A stretch of DNA of 51,166 nt from Clostridia bacterium. Lineage in GTDB: Bacteria; Bacillota; Clostridia; Christensenellales; Borkfalkiaceae. Below, one piece after another: positions 1 through 8,156 of this stretch. Position 1 is the first letter of the stretch, and the number at the start of each line of letters is the position of its first letter. The stretch spans positions 1 to 51,166 of the forward strand of contig JAGATP010000059.1 in the NCBI GenBank assembly GCA_017621155.1, given 5' to 3'. Under the pieces are notes generated by a model. It saw only the letters and a list, made by a program, of their open reading frames with translations, was not told where the DNA came from and did no database searches. The position numbers were made by a program, and so were the translations under genes.

Positions 1-726
1 GTTTTCGATGGAGTTGATTCCCAGAAGATACCCGACGAGCGTAAACAGCAGAATGTTGACGGCGAGCACCAAGAACAAAAAGGTCGTCCCGCAACGATCG
101 TGCACTCTCGAACAGCCGCGCACGTTTTCCACCGTCAATTCCTTGCCCGCCTCGAAGCAGGCAATCGTCTTATGCTCCGCCCCGTGGTACATGAACGTGC
201 GGCGCATATCCTTTAACAGGAGCATCAGACAGAGATACCCCAAAAAGATGAGGAGCTTGATTCCCCCCACGATGAGATAGTACCAACCGCTGTCCTGCGG
301 GAGCGGGGTGAATCGGACGATGAGCCCGCCCAAAAACTGAGGGAGAAAGAGGAAGAGCCCCACCGCAAGGAGAATGCCCAAAAGGAGAGAGACGGTCGTC
401 ACGACGTCCATAAGATCGAGGTGAAATTTCTCCGAGAGAAATTTTTCGAATTTTCCGGGCTCTCCTTCCTCCTCGTCGTCGGCATAGACCTCTGCCGAAC
501 GCATCAGACACCCCATTCCGTCTTTCATGGAAGTAATGAGATTAAAGATCCCCCGCACAAAGGGAAGGGAAGAAAATCCCCTCTTTTTTTCGGGCAAATA
601 GCGCGCTTCGATCTGAATCTTGCCCTCGCTGTCCCGCACCGCCGTGGCAATCGAACGCTTGCCGCGCATCATGACGCCCTCTAAGACGGCTTGTCCTCCG
701 ATGTAAGTCTGTTTGCCTTTTGCCAT
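1..726 (-). CDS. DUF1385 (YqhQ-family) membrane protein, C-terminus cut by window edge
   Basis: The frame is open from an ATG at 726 to the window edge (242 codons, no stop seen), preceded by a good AAGGAGG site. The N-terminus carries GGQAVLEGVMMRG, the hallmark of DUF1385. It is followed by hydrophobic segments around residues 108-130 and 148-168 and by a conserved YHGAEHKTI motif near residue 180. The family is a multi-pass membrane protein of unclear biochemical role; B. subtilis YqhQ is the named relative. It lies just downstream of rpmE, and in many Clostridia the order continues into prmC and prfA, which would lie outside the window. The function is not established, but family membership is clear. 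Confidence 0.9.
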   Translation of the reverse strand, partial: MAKGKQTYIGGQAVLEGVMMRGKRSIATAVRDSEGKIQIEARYLPEKKRGFSSLPFVRGIFNLITSMKDGMGCLMRSAEVYADDEEEGEPGKFEKFLSEKFHLDLMDVVTTVSLLLGILLAVGLFLFLPQFLGGLIVRFTPLPQDSGWYYLIVGGIKLLIFLGYLCLMLLLKDMRRTFMYHGAEHKTIACFEAGKELTVENVRGCSRVHDRCGTTFLFLVLAVNILLFTLVGYLLGINSIEN

Positions 727-740
727 AAGTCCTCCTTGCA

Positions 741-773
741 TAAAAACAGCTCCAAGCAGGTGGGCTTGAAGCT
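741..773 (-). terminator. Hairpin between rpmE and the DUF1385 gene
   Basis: On the minus strand a 10-bp stem with one mismatch (AGCTTCAAGC and GCTTGGAGCT around a 6-nt loop) is followed by GTTTTTA. It could end the rpmE transcript or act as a partial terminator before the DUF1385 gene. Confidence 0.55.
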
Positions 774-781
774 GAATTCGA

Positions 782-985
782 TTAGATACCGTATCTTTTC
801 TTGAATTTATCGACACGACCACCGGTGTCCACAAGCTTCTGTTTGCCTGTGAAGAAGGGATGGCACTTGCTGCAAATATCGATTTTTAAAACGTCGCCGT
901 CTTTGGTCGTACCCGTTTTAAAGGTTTCGCCGCAAGCACATACTACTGTGACTTCATGGTACTTGGGATGGATATTAGCCTTCAT
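782..985 (-). CDS. rpmE: 50S ribosomal protein L31, zinc-binding form
   Basis: This 67-residue protein has the usual length and pattern for L31. It has CAC near residues 16-18 and CSKCH near residues 38-42, the four cysteines that bind zinc in the C-plus form. It is a large-subunit ribosomal protein at the central protuberance. GCGAGGT precedes the ATG. A consensus promoter lies about 45 bases upstream at 1027-1055. The C-minus (zinc-free) paralogue that replaces it under zinc starvation is not in the window. Confidence 0.97.
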   Translation of the reverse strand: MKANIHPKYHEVTVVCACGETFKTGTTKDGDVLKIDICSKCHPFFTGKQKLVDTGGRVDKFKKRYGI

Positions 986-1026
986 TTCTTTTACCTCGCC
1001 ATTTATTTCTTTTCAGATGCATGCAC

Positions 1027-1055
1027 ATTATACCCTCTTTTTGCCTTTCCGTCAA
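1027..1055 (-). promoter_or_regulatory. Sigma-A promoter of rpmE
   Basis: TTGACG, a 17-bp spacer and TATAAT read on the minus strand toward rpmE. The predicted start lies about 35 bases before the rpmE ATG. Confidence 0.75.
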
Positions 1056-1135
1056 TCTTTTTCGATCAAGATTCCGAAAAAAAATACGCCCGAAGGGTAT
1101 TTTTTTGAAATCGCCCCGAAATTTTCGGAAATTTG

Positions 1136-1164
1136 TTGCCAAAATGACGCCGATATGCTATACT
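1136..1164 (+). promoter_or_regulatory. Promoter of the dehydrogenase-HAD-phosphodiesterase operon
   Basis: TTGCCA, 17 bp, TATACT with an upstream TG (ATGCTATACT). The predicted start is near 1171, about 24 bases before the first ATG. It is divergent from the rpmE promoter. Confidence 0.7.
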
Positions 1165-1194
1165 GAAAGGGAACTTCATTTGGGGGAATAATCC

Positions 1195-2211
1195 ATGAGA
1201 GTTTGGATGCTACAAAAAAACGGAACGCTGGAAGAACAGGACAGACCGGAAAAAGTGACCGAGGCGCTGCAAATCAAAGCCCGCGTGTCCAAGGTTTTAC
1301 TGACGGAAAGCGATAAAAGCCTGATGCTCGGCAGAGATCGCTCCGCTATCTTTCCCATCATACCGGGCAGGGCTGCCGTCGGCGTCGTCTCGGAATCGTG
1401 CGATTGCGGAATCGACCTTCCCAAGGGGTCAAGGGTCTACCTTCACCCCATCTTCTCCTGCGGCGTCTGTGAAAACTGCAAAAAGGGAGACTCCTATCAC
1501 TGCACCGACGTCAAAATCACGGGCTACAACGCCCACGGCTTCCTGCGGGAATTTGCCGTTGTCAACATCAACGACGTGACGCCTCTCCCCTCTTCCGTAT
1601 CCGATGAAACCGCACTCTACGTCGAGTGGATCGCCATTGCCGAATCCGTTCTCGATACGCTGGAATGCTCGAAGGGCGAGCACATCGTCATTCTCGGCGC
1701 GGGACTGCTCGGAAACCTCTTGGCCCAACTCCTCATCTACCGCAGAATCGTGCCCATTCTCATCGATTCGAACGAAGAGCTCTTAAACTATGCCAAGCGC
1801 TGCGGCATCTATTATACCTTCAAAACGGACGAAACCCTCTACGACAACGTCTCGAGGGTGACGGGCGGAAGGCTCGCCGAGGCTTCGGTGCACATTACCG
1901 ATTCGGGTATCGACCCGTCCCTCCTCTTTTCCCTGACCGCACCCCGCGCCAACGTCGTCTATGCGGGATTCGGGCAGAAGGATCTCACCGTCAACCTGCA
2001 CGCCGCCATGCAAAAGAGCTGTACCATTCACTGCGTGACGGGCTCAAAGAAGCACATTCCCTCCGCGATCAACCTGCTTGCCAACAAGGCGATTACCATT
2101 CCCGACTTCCGATTCACCTACGGAACGCCGGAGACCTTCCTCTCCTACGTGCACGAAACGGCGGACTCTCCCGTCGATTTTCGGAATCCCTACATCGTCA
2201 AATTGCTTTAA
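1195..2211 (+). CDS. Zinc-type alcohol/threonine dehydrogenase-like oxidoreductase (MDR family)
   Basis: At 338 residues it is the normal size for a medium-chain dehydrogenase. The GroES-like half carries the structural-zinc motif CGVCENCKKGDSYHC (residues about 84-98). The Rossmann half has GAGLLGNLLAQ near residue 170 for a dinucleotide. The catalytic-zinc ligands look lost: where the family has a Cys before Ser-Asp this protein reads LLTESD, and the GHE motif reads GRA. It may therefore work without catalytic zinc or on an unusual substrate. It is the first gene of a three-gene plus-strand operon, and only 3 bases separate it from the next start. The substrate cannot be told from sequence. 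Confidence 0.88.
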   Translation: MRVWMLQKNGTLEEQDRPEKVTEALQIKARVSKVLLTESDKSLMLGRDRSAIFPIIPGRAAVGVVSESCDCGIDLPKGSRVYLHPIFSCGVCENCKKGDSYHCTDVKITGYNAHGFLREFAVVNINDVTPLPSSVSDETALYVEWIAIAESVLDTLECSKGEHIVILGAGLLGNLLAQLLIYRRIVPILIDSNEELLNYAKRCGIYYTFKTDETLYDNVSRVTGGRLAEASVHITDSGIDPSLLFSLTAPRANVVYAGFGQKDLTVNLHAAMQKSCTIHCVTGSKKHIPSAINLLANKAITIPDFRFTYGTPETFLSYVHETADSPVDFRNPYIVKLL

Positions 2212-2214
2212 CCC

Positions 2215-3006
2215 ATGATTCGACTCATTGCCACCGATCTGGACGGCACTTTGCTTACGCCCGACAAGCGCCTACCCGAAGGGATTTTTCCCCTCATCGA
2301 AAAGTTTGCGCAAAAGGGCGTTCTGTTTGCTCCCGCGAGCGGCCGTCAGATTGCAAACTTAAAACAGCTCTTTGCCCCCGTCAAGGACAAGGTTCTCTTC
2401 CTCGCCGAAAACGGGGCAATCGTCTCCTATCGCGACGAAATATTATTTCAGGATCCCGTTCCCAAGGCGGAAATTCCCCGCGCCCTTGCGGAGATTCGAG
2501 GCATCGCGGGACTTTACCCCATGCTCTGCACGCCCGACTACGCCTACATCGAGAGCATGGAAAAGCCCTTTTCGGACTATGCGTTTGCGAGCTACACGCA
2601 TTGCCGCTATGTAGAGCGATTGGAAAACGTGATGGAGCTTCCCGTCCTGAAAATTGCAATTTACGACGCCGTCGGCTCGGCGGTTAACTGTATGCAAAAG
2701 CTTCCAAAGCGCCTCCCCGCCCTCCGCACGATGATTTCGGGTGCGGATTGGTGCGACGTCTCCAAGAAAGACGCCTGCAAAGGAAAGGCGATCTCCTTTT
2801 TGCAGAAGCACTTTTCGATTGCAAAGGAGGAGTGCGTCGCCTTCGGGGATCATATGAACGACTTTGAAATGCTGAAGGAAAGCGGGATTTCCTTCGTACC
2901 CGCAAACGCCTATCCCGCAATGCTGAACGCCTTTCCGAATCACATTCCGTCGAACGGAGAAAACGGGGTGTGCCGCACGTTGGAACGGCTCTTGGAGGAA
3001 TTATGA
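2215..3006 (+). CDS. HAD-family (Cof-type) sugar-phosphate phosphatase
   Basis: This 263-residue protein starts IRLIATDLDGTLL, giving HAD motif I with nucleophile Asp and acid/base Asp at residues 8 and 10. It has a Cof-type C2 cap insertion and ends with motif IV GDHMNDFEML near residues 213-222. The Cof/YidA branch dephosphorylates small phosphorylated metabolites with magnesium; the exact substrate is unknown. It is the middle gene of the operon, and its TGA overlaps the next ATG. Confidence 0.92.
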   Translation: MIRLIATDLDGTLLTPDKRLPEGIFPLIEKFAQKGVLFAPASGRQIANLKQLFAPVKDKVLFLAENGAIVSYRDEILFQDPVPKAEIPRALAEIRGIAGLYPMLCTPDYAYIESMEKPFSDYAFASYTHCRYVERLENVMELPVLKIAIYDAVGSAVNCMQKLPKRLPALRTMISGADWCDVSKKDACKGKAISFLQKHFSIAKEECVAFGDHMNDFEMLKESGISFVPANAYPAMLNAFPNHIPSNGENGVCRTLERLLEEL

Positions 3007-3533
3007 AATATCTGTTTGCGTCCGACCTGCACGGGTCGGCATACTACGCCGAAAAACTCATCGCCCGCTTCGAGGAAGAAAGGGCGGACAGGCTGGTGCT
3101 GCTTGGCGATCTTCTCTACCACGGACCGCGCAACCCTCTGCCCGAAGGGCACAATCCGCAGCGCGTCGCGGAGCTTCTCAACGAAAAAAAGGACGTCATC
3201 TTGGCAGTTCGGGGAAACTGCGACGCCGAAATCGATCAGATGCTGCTCGCCTTCCCTTGCCTTGCGGACTACGCCGTCATCGATTTAGGGAAAAAGCTCC
3301 TCTATCTGACGCACGGACACCTTCCCCTGCCCCCTCTGCAAAAGGGATCTCTCCTTCTCAACGGGCATTTCCACGTGCCCGCCTGCGAAGAGCGTGAAAA
3401 TTATACGTATCTCAACTGCGGGTCGCTCTCCCTGCCCAAGGAAAATTCCCCGCACTCCTATCTCGTCTACGAGAACGGGCTCTTCGTTTGGAAGGACGAA
3501 AACGGAACAGAATTTATGCGGTATTCCGTCTAA
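3003..3533 (+). CDS. YfcE/MJ0936-type metallophosphoesterase
   Basis: This 176-residue protein has the full calcineurin-like phosphodiesterase set: SDLHG (DxH) at residues 7-11, GD near 38, GNCD near 75, THGH near 106 and NGHFH near 122. The start at 3003 is chosen because its ATGA overlaps the HAD stop and the protein then begins exactly like YfcE. E. coli YfcE hydrolyses phosphodiester model substrates; the natural substrate is not known. It is the last gene of the operon. Confidence 0.92.
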   Translation: MKYLFASDLHGSAYYAEKLIARFEEERADRLVLLGDLLYHGPRNPLPEGHNPQRVAELLNEKKDVILAVRGNCDAEIDQMLLAFPCLADYAVIDLGKKLLYLTHGHLPLPPLQKGSLLLNGHFHVPACEERENYTYLNCGSLSLPKENSPHSYLVYENGLFVWKDENGTEFMRYSV

Positions 3534-3570
3534 AAAAATGGGGCGAATCGGCTTTTCGATTCGCCCCTTA
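3533..3570. terminator. Bidirectional terminator between convergent genes
   Basis: An 11-bp perfect stem (GGGGCGAATCG at 3540-3550 and its complement at 3557-3567) has a 6-nt loop. On the minus strand it is followed by ATTTTTTTA, a strong tail for the amidase gene. On the plus strand the tail is weak. Confidence 0.85.
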
Positions 3571-3572
3571 AA

Positions 3573-4262
3573 TTATGCGGGGTACCTTAACAGAAAGGCG
3601 AGAATGCCCCGCGCAATGCGCCCCGCGACTTCCCGACGGTAGTCCTCCGTATTGAGGAGCGCCTCGTCGTCGGGATTGGACAAAAAGGCGCATTCGACGA
3701 TGACCGAAGGATAAGCCGTACAATTGAGCATATAATAATCTCCCAGAAGGGGCGCGCGCGTCTGCGGCGTCCCTTCTTTGCCGCGAAATTCGCTGAGGAT
3801 AGAGGAAGCGAGCAGCTCCCCGTTTCCGTCCCCGTGCTTGTAAAACACATTCGCACCGCGCTTGCTGCGATCGGCGAAAAAATTTTGATGCACGGAGACG
3901 ACGAGGGCAGGCGAAGTCCGTTCGATGATCTGCCTGCGCTTTTCCATGTCCCGCTTTTTAAAGTATTTTTCCGTCGTGCCGTAAAGCCCCCCTTCCGAAG
4001 AACGGGTAAGCGTCACCTCGATCCCCGCGCTCTTCAATTCCTCTTTCAAGTAAAAGACGATGGAAAGGTTGACGTCGCTCTCCTTGATCTTCGTCTCCCT
4101 GCCCTGTACGCCCCCGTCGATTCCGCCGTGCCCCGCGTCCAACACCACGCGCACGCCGCCGCGCTCGCAGGAAGCCGTGTGCGCGATGACGCCGAAACAA
4201 CAGAGAAACGCCGCAATCACGCCGAGCGCAAGGGCGGCAATGCCGATGATTTTTGCTTTCAT
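3573..4262 (-). CDS. CwlD-like N-acetylmuramoyl-L-alanine amidase (Amidase_3)
   Basis: This 229-residue protein has an N-terminal hydrophobic segment (residues about 5-27) followed by the amidase_3 zinc enzyme. DAGHGG supplies the first His (near residue 45), IKESDVN a Glu, SVHQNFF the second His and VIVECAFLSN the catalytic Glu. The family cleaves the MurNAc-L-Ala bond of peptidoglycan. CwlD helps make muramic-delta-lactam in spore cortex, so this hints at, but does not prove, sporulation ancestry. No Shine-Dalgarno site is visible. A TACAAT hexamer ends only 5 bases before the ATG, so a leaderless or very short leader mRNA is possible. Confidence 0.88.
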   Translation of the reverse strand: MKAKIIGIAALALGVIAAFLCCFGVIAHTASCERGGVRVVLDAGHGGIDGGVQGRETKIKESDVNLSIVFYLKEELKSAGIEVTLTRSSEGGLYGTTEKYFKKRDMEKRRQIIERTSPALVVSVHQNFFADRSKRGANVFYKHGDGNGELLASSILSEFRGKEGTPQTRAPLLGDYYMLNCTAYPSVIVECAFLSNPDDEALLNTEDYRREVAGRIARGILAFLLRYPA

Positions 4263-4296
4263 ACGGTATTGTATGCGCCCATCGGACGGGCTATGT

Positions 4297-4325
4297 CAAA
4301 AAAAGAGAGGGGCTTCCTCTCTCTT
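4297..4325 (-). terminator. Terminator after the MBL-fold gene
   Basis: Stem AGAGAGG/CCTCTCT with a 5-nt loop. On the minus strand it is followed by a run of seven or more T, just after the MBL-fold stop codon. Confidence 0.85.
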
Positions 4326-4328
4326 CTA

Positions 4329-5162
4329 CTATACTTCGACGGTCATACCGTCATAGGCGCAGATGACGCCGTATTCTCTCTCCAATCGGTCGAGATTTTC
4401 CTTTAGGGGCGCTTGGTTGTGCGAAAAATGAGTGACGACGTATTTGGTATCCTTCCGCACGGCGTCCACCCGCTCAAGCTCCGCCTTGACCGCCATGTTG
4501 TCCCCGATGCCCATGTGACGGGCGTTTACTCCCCTCGATTCGAAGACGAAGGTGCAGTCGAAGCTGACGAGATCGACCTTTTTCCCCTGCAAATGGGGAT
4601 AGACTTCGGGAGAAAGCCTGCCCGTATCGTTGAGATAGAGAAGCCGCTTGTCCCCCTTTTCGATGAGGTAGACAAAGCACTCCTCCCCTTTGGAATGGTT
4701 GGCGGGAAGGGGCGTCACCGCATACTCTCCGATCTTTGTCCTCTCATATCTCTTTAAAACGGTGCAGGAAATCGTACCCCCGACCTCTTTGCGCATCTCC
4801 CGCCGCGTGCACTCCTCAAAGACCGCCTTCACCTCCCCGTTTCCGTAAATGGAGAGGGTGGGGCTCGTCATTGCGTGCGCGTACTTATAGCCGCGCAGGA
4901 TAAAATCGTGCGCATAGAAATGATCCATGTGCGAATGCGTCACCAAAAGGTGGGAAATTGCGGACAAATCTACCCCGTTCCGAACGGAATGAAAGTAGGA
5001 ATCGGGCGGAAAATCGACGCAAAAGCTCTCGTCGATGAGAACCTGCGAGCGCGTTCTGATTTCTCTCCCGCCGCGCCGACGGACTTCTTCACACGTTTTA
5101 CAATGGCAAAAAGCGGCGGGGATTCCCTCCGCCGCTCCCGTACCGAGATAGGTAAGTTTCAT
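4329..5162 (-). CDS. MBL-fold metallohydrolase (PhnP-like)
   Basis: This 277-residue protein opens MKLTYLGTGAAEGIP and has an N-terminal Cys/His cluster (CHCKTCEEV), as in PhnP-type enzymes. The metal motif THSHMDH lies near residues 75-81. Later metal positions are likely the Asn-His of PLPANHSKGEE, Asp in FDCTF and the His of VVTHFSH. PhnP hydrolyses cyclic phosphodiesters in phosphonate use, but no phosphonate genes are here, so the substrate is open. It follows dtd with no gap and is the last gene of the pepP-efp-dtd operon. Confidence 0.88.
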   Translation of the reverse strand: MKLTYLGTGAAEGIPAAFCHCKTCEEVRRRGGREIRTRSQVLIDESFCVDFPPDSYFHSVRNGVDLSAISHLLVTHSHMDHFYAHDFILRGYKYAHAMTSPTLSIYGNGEVKAVFEECTRREMRKEVGGTISCTVLKRYERTKIGEYAVTPLPANHSKGEECFVYLIEKGDKRLLYLNDTGRLSPEVYPHLQGKKVDLVSFDCTFVFESRGVNARHMGIGDNMAVKAELERVDAVRKDTKYVVTHFSHNQAPLKENLDRLEREYGVICAYDGMTVEV

Positions 5163-5600
5163 TCAGACCTCGTAGACGATCGTCACAGGACCGTCGTTGT
5201 ACTGGTTGATTTTCATGTCCGCCCCGAAAATCCCCGTTTTGACGGGAATTCCGTAGGCACGGAGACGCTCCGCCGTATACTCGTAGAGCGGTGCGGCAAC
5301 CTCGGGGCGCGCCGCTTCCGTAAAGCTGGGACGAAACCCCTTTTTACAGTCTCCGTAAAGAGTAAACTGAGAAATGAGCAGAATTTCTCCGCCCACTTCC
5401 TTGACGGCAAGATTCATCTTGCCGTTTTCATCTTCAAAGATTCGAAGTCCTGCCACCTTTTTGGCGATGAGGTCGGCTTGCGCAGGGGTGTCTCCCGCCT
5501 TGATTCCGAGGTATACGGCGAGCCCGAACGGAATTTCCGAGACGAGCTTCCCGTCCACCGAAAGGGAAGTCTTTCCCACCCGCTGAACGACGACCTTCAT
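5163..5600 (-). CDS. dtd: D-aminoacyl-tRNA deacylase
   Basis: This 145-residue protein has the standard length and both signature motifs: SQFTLYGD near residues 77-84 and NDGPVTIVYEV at the C-terminus, where the family has NxGPVT. It removes D-amino acids (and glycine) wrongly loaded on tRNA, recycling the tRNA in the cytoplasm. Its ATG shares one base with the efp stop, suggesting translational coupling. Confidence 0.97.
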   Translation of the reverse strand: MKVVVQRVGKTSLSVDGKLVSEIPFGLAVYLGIKAGDTPAQADLIAKKVAGLRIFEDENGKMNLAVKEVGGEILLISQFTLYGDCKKGFRPSFTEAARPEVAAPLYEYTAERLRAYGIPVKTGIFGADMKINQYNDGPVTIVYEV

Positions 5601-6169
5601 TATCTCTTGACGCGGTCGAGGTATTCGCCCGTTCTCGTATCGATGCGGATGACGTCGCCCTCGTTGACGAACATGGGAACCATGAGCTTATAGCCCGTTT
5701 CGACGACGGCGTTCTTCATGACGTTGGTCGCAGTGCCGCCCTTGACGCCGGGATCTGCCTCCGTGACGGTGAGTTCGACGAAGTTTTCGGGCTCGACGGA
5801 GAAAGGAGAATCGTAGAGGGAACGAACGGTTACGGTGTCATTTTCCTTGATGAAATTGAGCGCGTCCGCTACCATATCGTGAGAAAGGGGAACCAAATTG
5901 TACTCTTCATCCATGAAGTAGTAGAATTCACCGTCGTTATAGGAATAGGTCATCTTCTTCGTTTCAACCTGCGCGGTCTCGAGCTTTGCCGTGGGGTTGA
6001 AGGTTTCGTCGGAAAGAACCTGTCCGGTCTTGACGTTTTTCAGGGTGCATCTTACGAATGCCGCGCCCTTACCGGGTTTGACGTGCTGGAACTCCGTGAC
6101 GGTGTAAACCCCGCTCTTGTATTCGAAAGTGACGCCCTTTCTGATTTCGCCTGCAAGAATCTGTGCCAT
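5600..6169 (-). CDS. efp: Translation elongation factor P
   Basis: This 189-residue protein has the normal EF-P length, with KOW-like N-domain and two OB domains. The tip loop reads KPGKGAAF with the conserved Lys (near residue 34) that reaches the peptidyl-transferase centre and is modified in B. subtilis and E. coli. EF-P relieves ribosome stalling at polyproline. No modifying enzyme is recognisable in the window. It sits 21 bases after pepP, the common Firmicutes pairing. Confidence 0.97.
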   Translation of the reverse strand: MAQILAGEIRKGVTFEYKSGVYTVTEFQHVKPGKGAAFVRCTLKNVKTGQVLSDETFNPTAKLETAQVETKKMTYSYNDGEFYYFMDEEYNLVPLSHDMVADALNFIKENDTVTVRSLYDSPFSVEPENFVELTVTEADPGVKGGTATNVMKNAVVETGYKLMVPMFVNEGDVIRIDTRTGEYLDRVKR

Positions 6170-6190
6170 AATAAAATCTCCTTAAAATGT

Positions 6191-7240
6191 TTATAAAATC
6201 AAAAGTTGTTTGGAAGAGGTCATGAAGGTCTGAACCTTGCCCCCCTTCATGGTGCAGGAATCCTCGATGCGGATTCCGAATTGTCCGTCAAAGTAGACGC
6301 CCGGCTCGTCGGAAAAGACCATGCCGTCCACGATCTTCGTCTCGCTCCGCTGTGCGATGACGGGGTGTTCGTGAATGTTGATGCCGATTCCGTGTCCCAG
6401 AGAATGGGTGAAATACTTGTCCAGCCCCTCTTTTGCGAGAGAATTTCTCGCGATGGAGTCGATTTCCTGTCCCGTCATGCCCGCGCAAGCAGTTTCGAGG
6501 ACGAGGTTATGCGCGTCGAGCACGGCTTGATAGCACTTCTTGAACTCTTCGTGCTTTTTGTCGTCGCCGAACAAGAACGTTCTCGTCTCGTCCGAGCAGT
6601 ACCCGTCCACCTTGCAGCCGAAATCGATGAGGACGCTGTCGCCGAACTTGAGCTTGGTCTGATCGGGAACGTGATGGGGCTGCGAACCCGTGCTGCCGAA
6701 GCAGCAGATGGTGTTGAAGGATACTTCCCGCGCACCGCCGCTGATCATGTAGTATTCGAGAAGCGCCGACGCTTCCGTCTCCGTCATGCCCTCTCTAAGT
6801 TCCCCCATCAGCTTTTTGAGGGCTGCTTCCGCGATGTCGCACGCGCGCTGAATGCGGGAGAGCTCCTCTTCCGTCTTGATGGTCATCGCCTGCGTGAAGG
6901 CGGCGGAAGAATCGACGAGCTCGAAGCCCTTGTCGGCAAGCCGCTTGTACTCGAGGTACATGGTCTGCTCAAAGGGAATGGCAAGCTGTTTGTAACCTTT
7001 CAGGTAATCGTCGATGGTCGTTCTCCGCTCCATTTCAACGACTTCGATGCCCGTACCCTTTAAGGCGGCGCGCGCCGCTTCGGTGTAGCGGGAATCGGTG
7101 AAAAACACGTCTTTGTCCTTGTCGGAAAGGACGTAGCCCGCCGAGGATTCAAACCCCGTCAGGTATAAGCGCAGGAAGCTCTTTTTGGTGAGCACGGCTT
7201 CCGCGCCGATCGTTTCGTACAATTTTCTGGCTCTGTTCAT
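6191..7240 (-). CDS. Xaa-Pro aminopeptidase (M24B)
   Basis: This 349-residue protein starts at ATG 7240, chosen for the GAGGAA site just upstream; an upstream in-frame extension of 24 codons runs through the promoter and is unlikely. The creatinase-type N-domain is followed by the pita-bread domain. Metal ligands appear in DFGCKVDGYCSDETRTF (two Asp), HSLGHGIGINIHEHP (His), DEPGVYF (Glu) and IRIEDS (Glu). It removes N-terminal residues before proline. It is the first gene of the pepP-efp-dtd-MBL operon. Confidence 0.94.
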   Translation of the reverse strand: MNRARKLYETIGAEAVLTKKSFLRLYLTGFESSAGYVLSDKDKDVFFTDSRYTEAARAALKGTGIEVVEMERRTTIDDYLKGYKQLAIPFEQTMYLEYKRLADKGFELVDSSAAFTQAMTIKTEEELSRIQRACDIAEAALKKLMGELREGMTETEASALLEYYMISGGAREVSFNTICCFGSTGSQPHHVPDQTKLKFGDSVLIDFGCKVDGYCSDETRTFLFGDDKKHEEFKKCYQAVLDAHNLVLETACAGMTGQEIDSIARNSLAKEGLDKYFTHSLGHGIGINIHEHPVIAQRSETKIVDGMVFSDEPGVYFDGQFGIRIEDSCTMKGGKVQTFMTSSKQLLIL

Positions 7241-7283
7241 GTAATTTCCTCGAAAAAAAGATTCCCTCTCTTTTCCAAAGCTT

Positions 7284-7312
7284 ATTTTACCACGGATTGT
7301 GCGGTTTGTCAA
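7284..7312 (-). promoter_or_regulatory. Promoter of the pepP-efp-dtd operon
   Basis: TTGACA, 17 bp, TAAAAT on the minus strand. The -35 box overlaps the last codons of the nfo-like gene, so the next operon is packed directly onto the previous one. Confidence 0.78.
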
Positions 7313-8154
7313 TCCGTTCGATAGAGTTCCTTCATGATTTTTGCGTCTTCCGCCTGCGTTCCCGCCGATTCGGAGACGATGTACGGCTCTAAGGAGAGCT
7401 GTTTGAGCGCTTTGGCAAGGGGCGCAAATTCGGGGCCGTAAAGGGTGTCCTCGAAGGTCAGATGCTTAATCTCCCCCTTCGCCCCGTACTTGATCTTGGA
7501 AAAGTGCACGTGGAAGTGCTTCACCCGATCGTAACCGAGCTCGTCTATCATGTACGTAAGGCGGGAAAGGTAGTCGTCCACCGTCTTTAACGAGCCCTGC
7601 TCCCGTGCGTTGATGTGTCCGAAATCCACGCAGGGGGTGAACACCTCATCGATTTTACAGAAGGAGACCACCTCTTCGAGCGTTCCGATCTGGGCGACTT
7701 TTCCCATCGTTTCGGGACAGAACATCATGTCCGAAAGTCCGTTCAGATAGATGAGATCGCGCAGAACCTTCATCTTTTCCGTTGTGCGGGAGACCGCCTC
7801 TTCCCTTGTCGCTTTGCCCTGTGCCGCAGGGTGAAAGACGACGCGCCTTCCGCCCATCTTTCTCGCCATGACGGCGCTTTCGAGGATGTAGCGGTACGAA
7901 TTTTCGACCTTTTCCTCCTCGGGGGAAGCGAGGTTGACAAAATAAGGCGCGTGAACGGAAATCTCCACGCCCTCCTTTTCGAAGGCGCGGCGAATGGCTT
8001 CCGCCTTTGCGTCCGTCATGCGCACGCCTCTCCCGAAGGAATACTCAAAGCAATCCAAACCTCTTCCCTTGACGAAGGCGGCGGCTTGCTCCGTCTTTTC
8101 ATAGCCCTCGGCGTAAAAACTTTCGCAGTTTCCGCTCGGCCCGAATAAAATCAT
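7309..8154 (-). CDS. Endonuclease IV-like TIM-barrel AP endonuclease
   Basis: This 281-residue protein has the AP endonuclease family 2 metal pattern: SVHAPYF, VVFHPAA, CPETMGK (Glu), CVDFGHINA (Asp, His), HFHVHFSK and a late SES. These match the nine-ligand trinuclear zinc site of Nfo. Endonuclease IV cuts 5' of abasic sites in base-excision repair. Residues 1-8 (MILFGPSG) match the common clostridial variant. It is the last gene of the rbfA operon, 2 bases after ribF. Confidence 0.9.
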   Translation of the reverse strand: MILFGPSGNCESFYAEGYEKTEQAAAFVKGRGLDCFEYSFGRGVRMTDAKAEAIRRAFEKEGVEISVHAPYFVNLASPEEEKVENSYRYILESAVMARKMGGRRVVFHPAAQGKATREEAVSRTTEKMKVLRDLIYLNGLSDMMFCPETMGKVAQIGTLEEVVSFCKIDEVFTPCVDFGHINAREQGSLKTVDDYLSRLTYMIDELGYDRVKHFHVHFSKIKYGAKGEIKHLTFEDTLYGPEFAPLAKALKQLSLEPYIVSESAGTQAEDAKIMKELYRTD

Positions 8155-8156
8155 AA

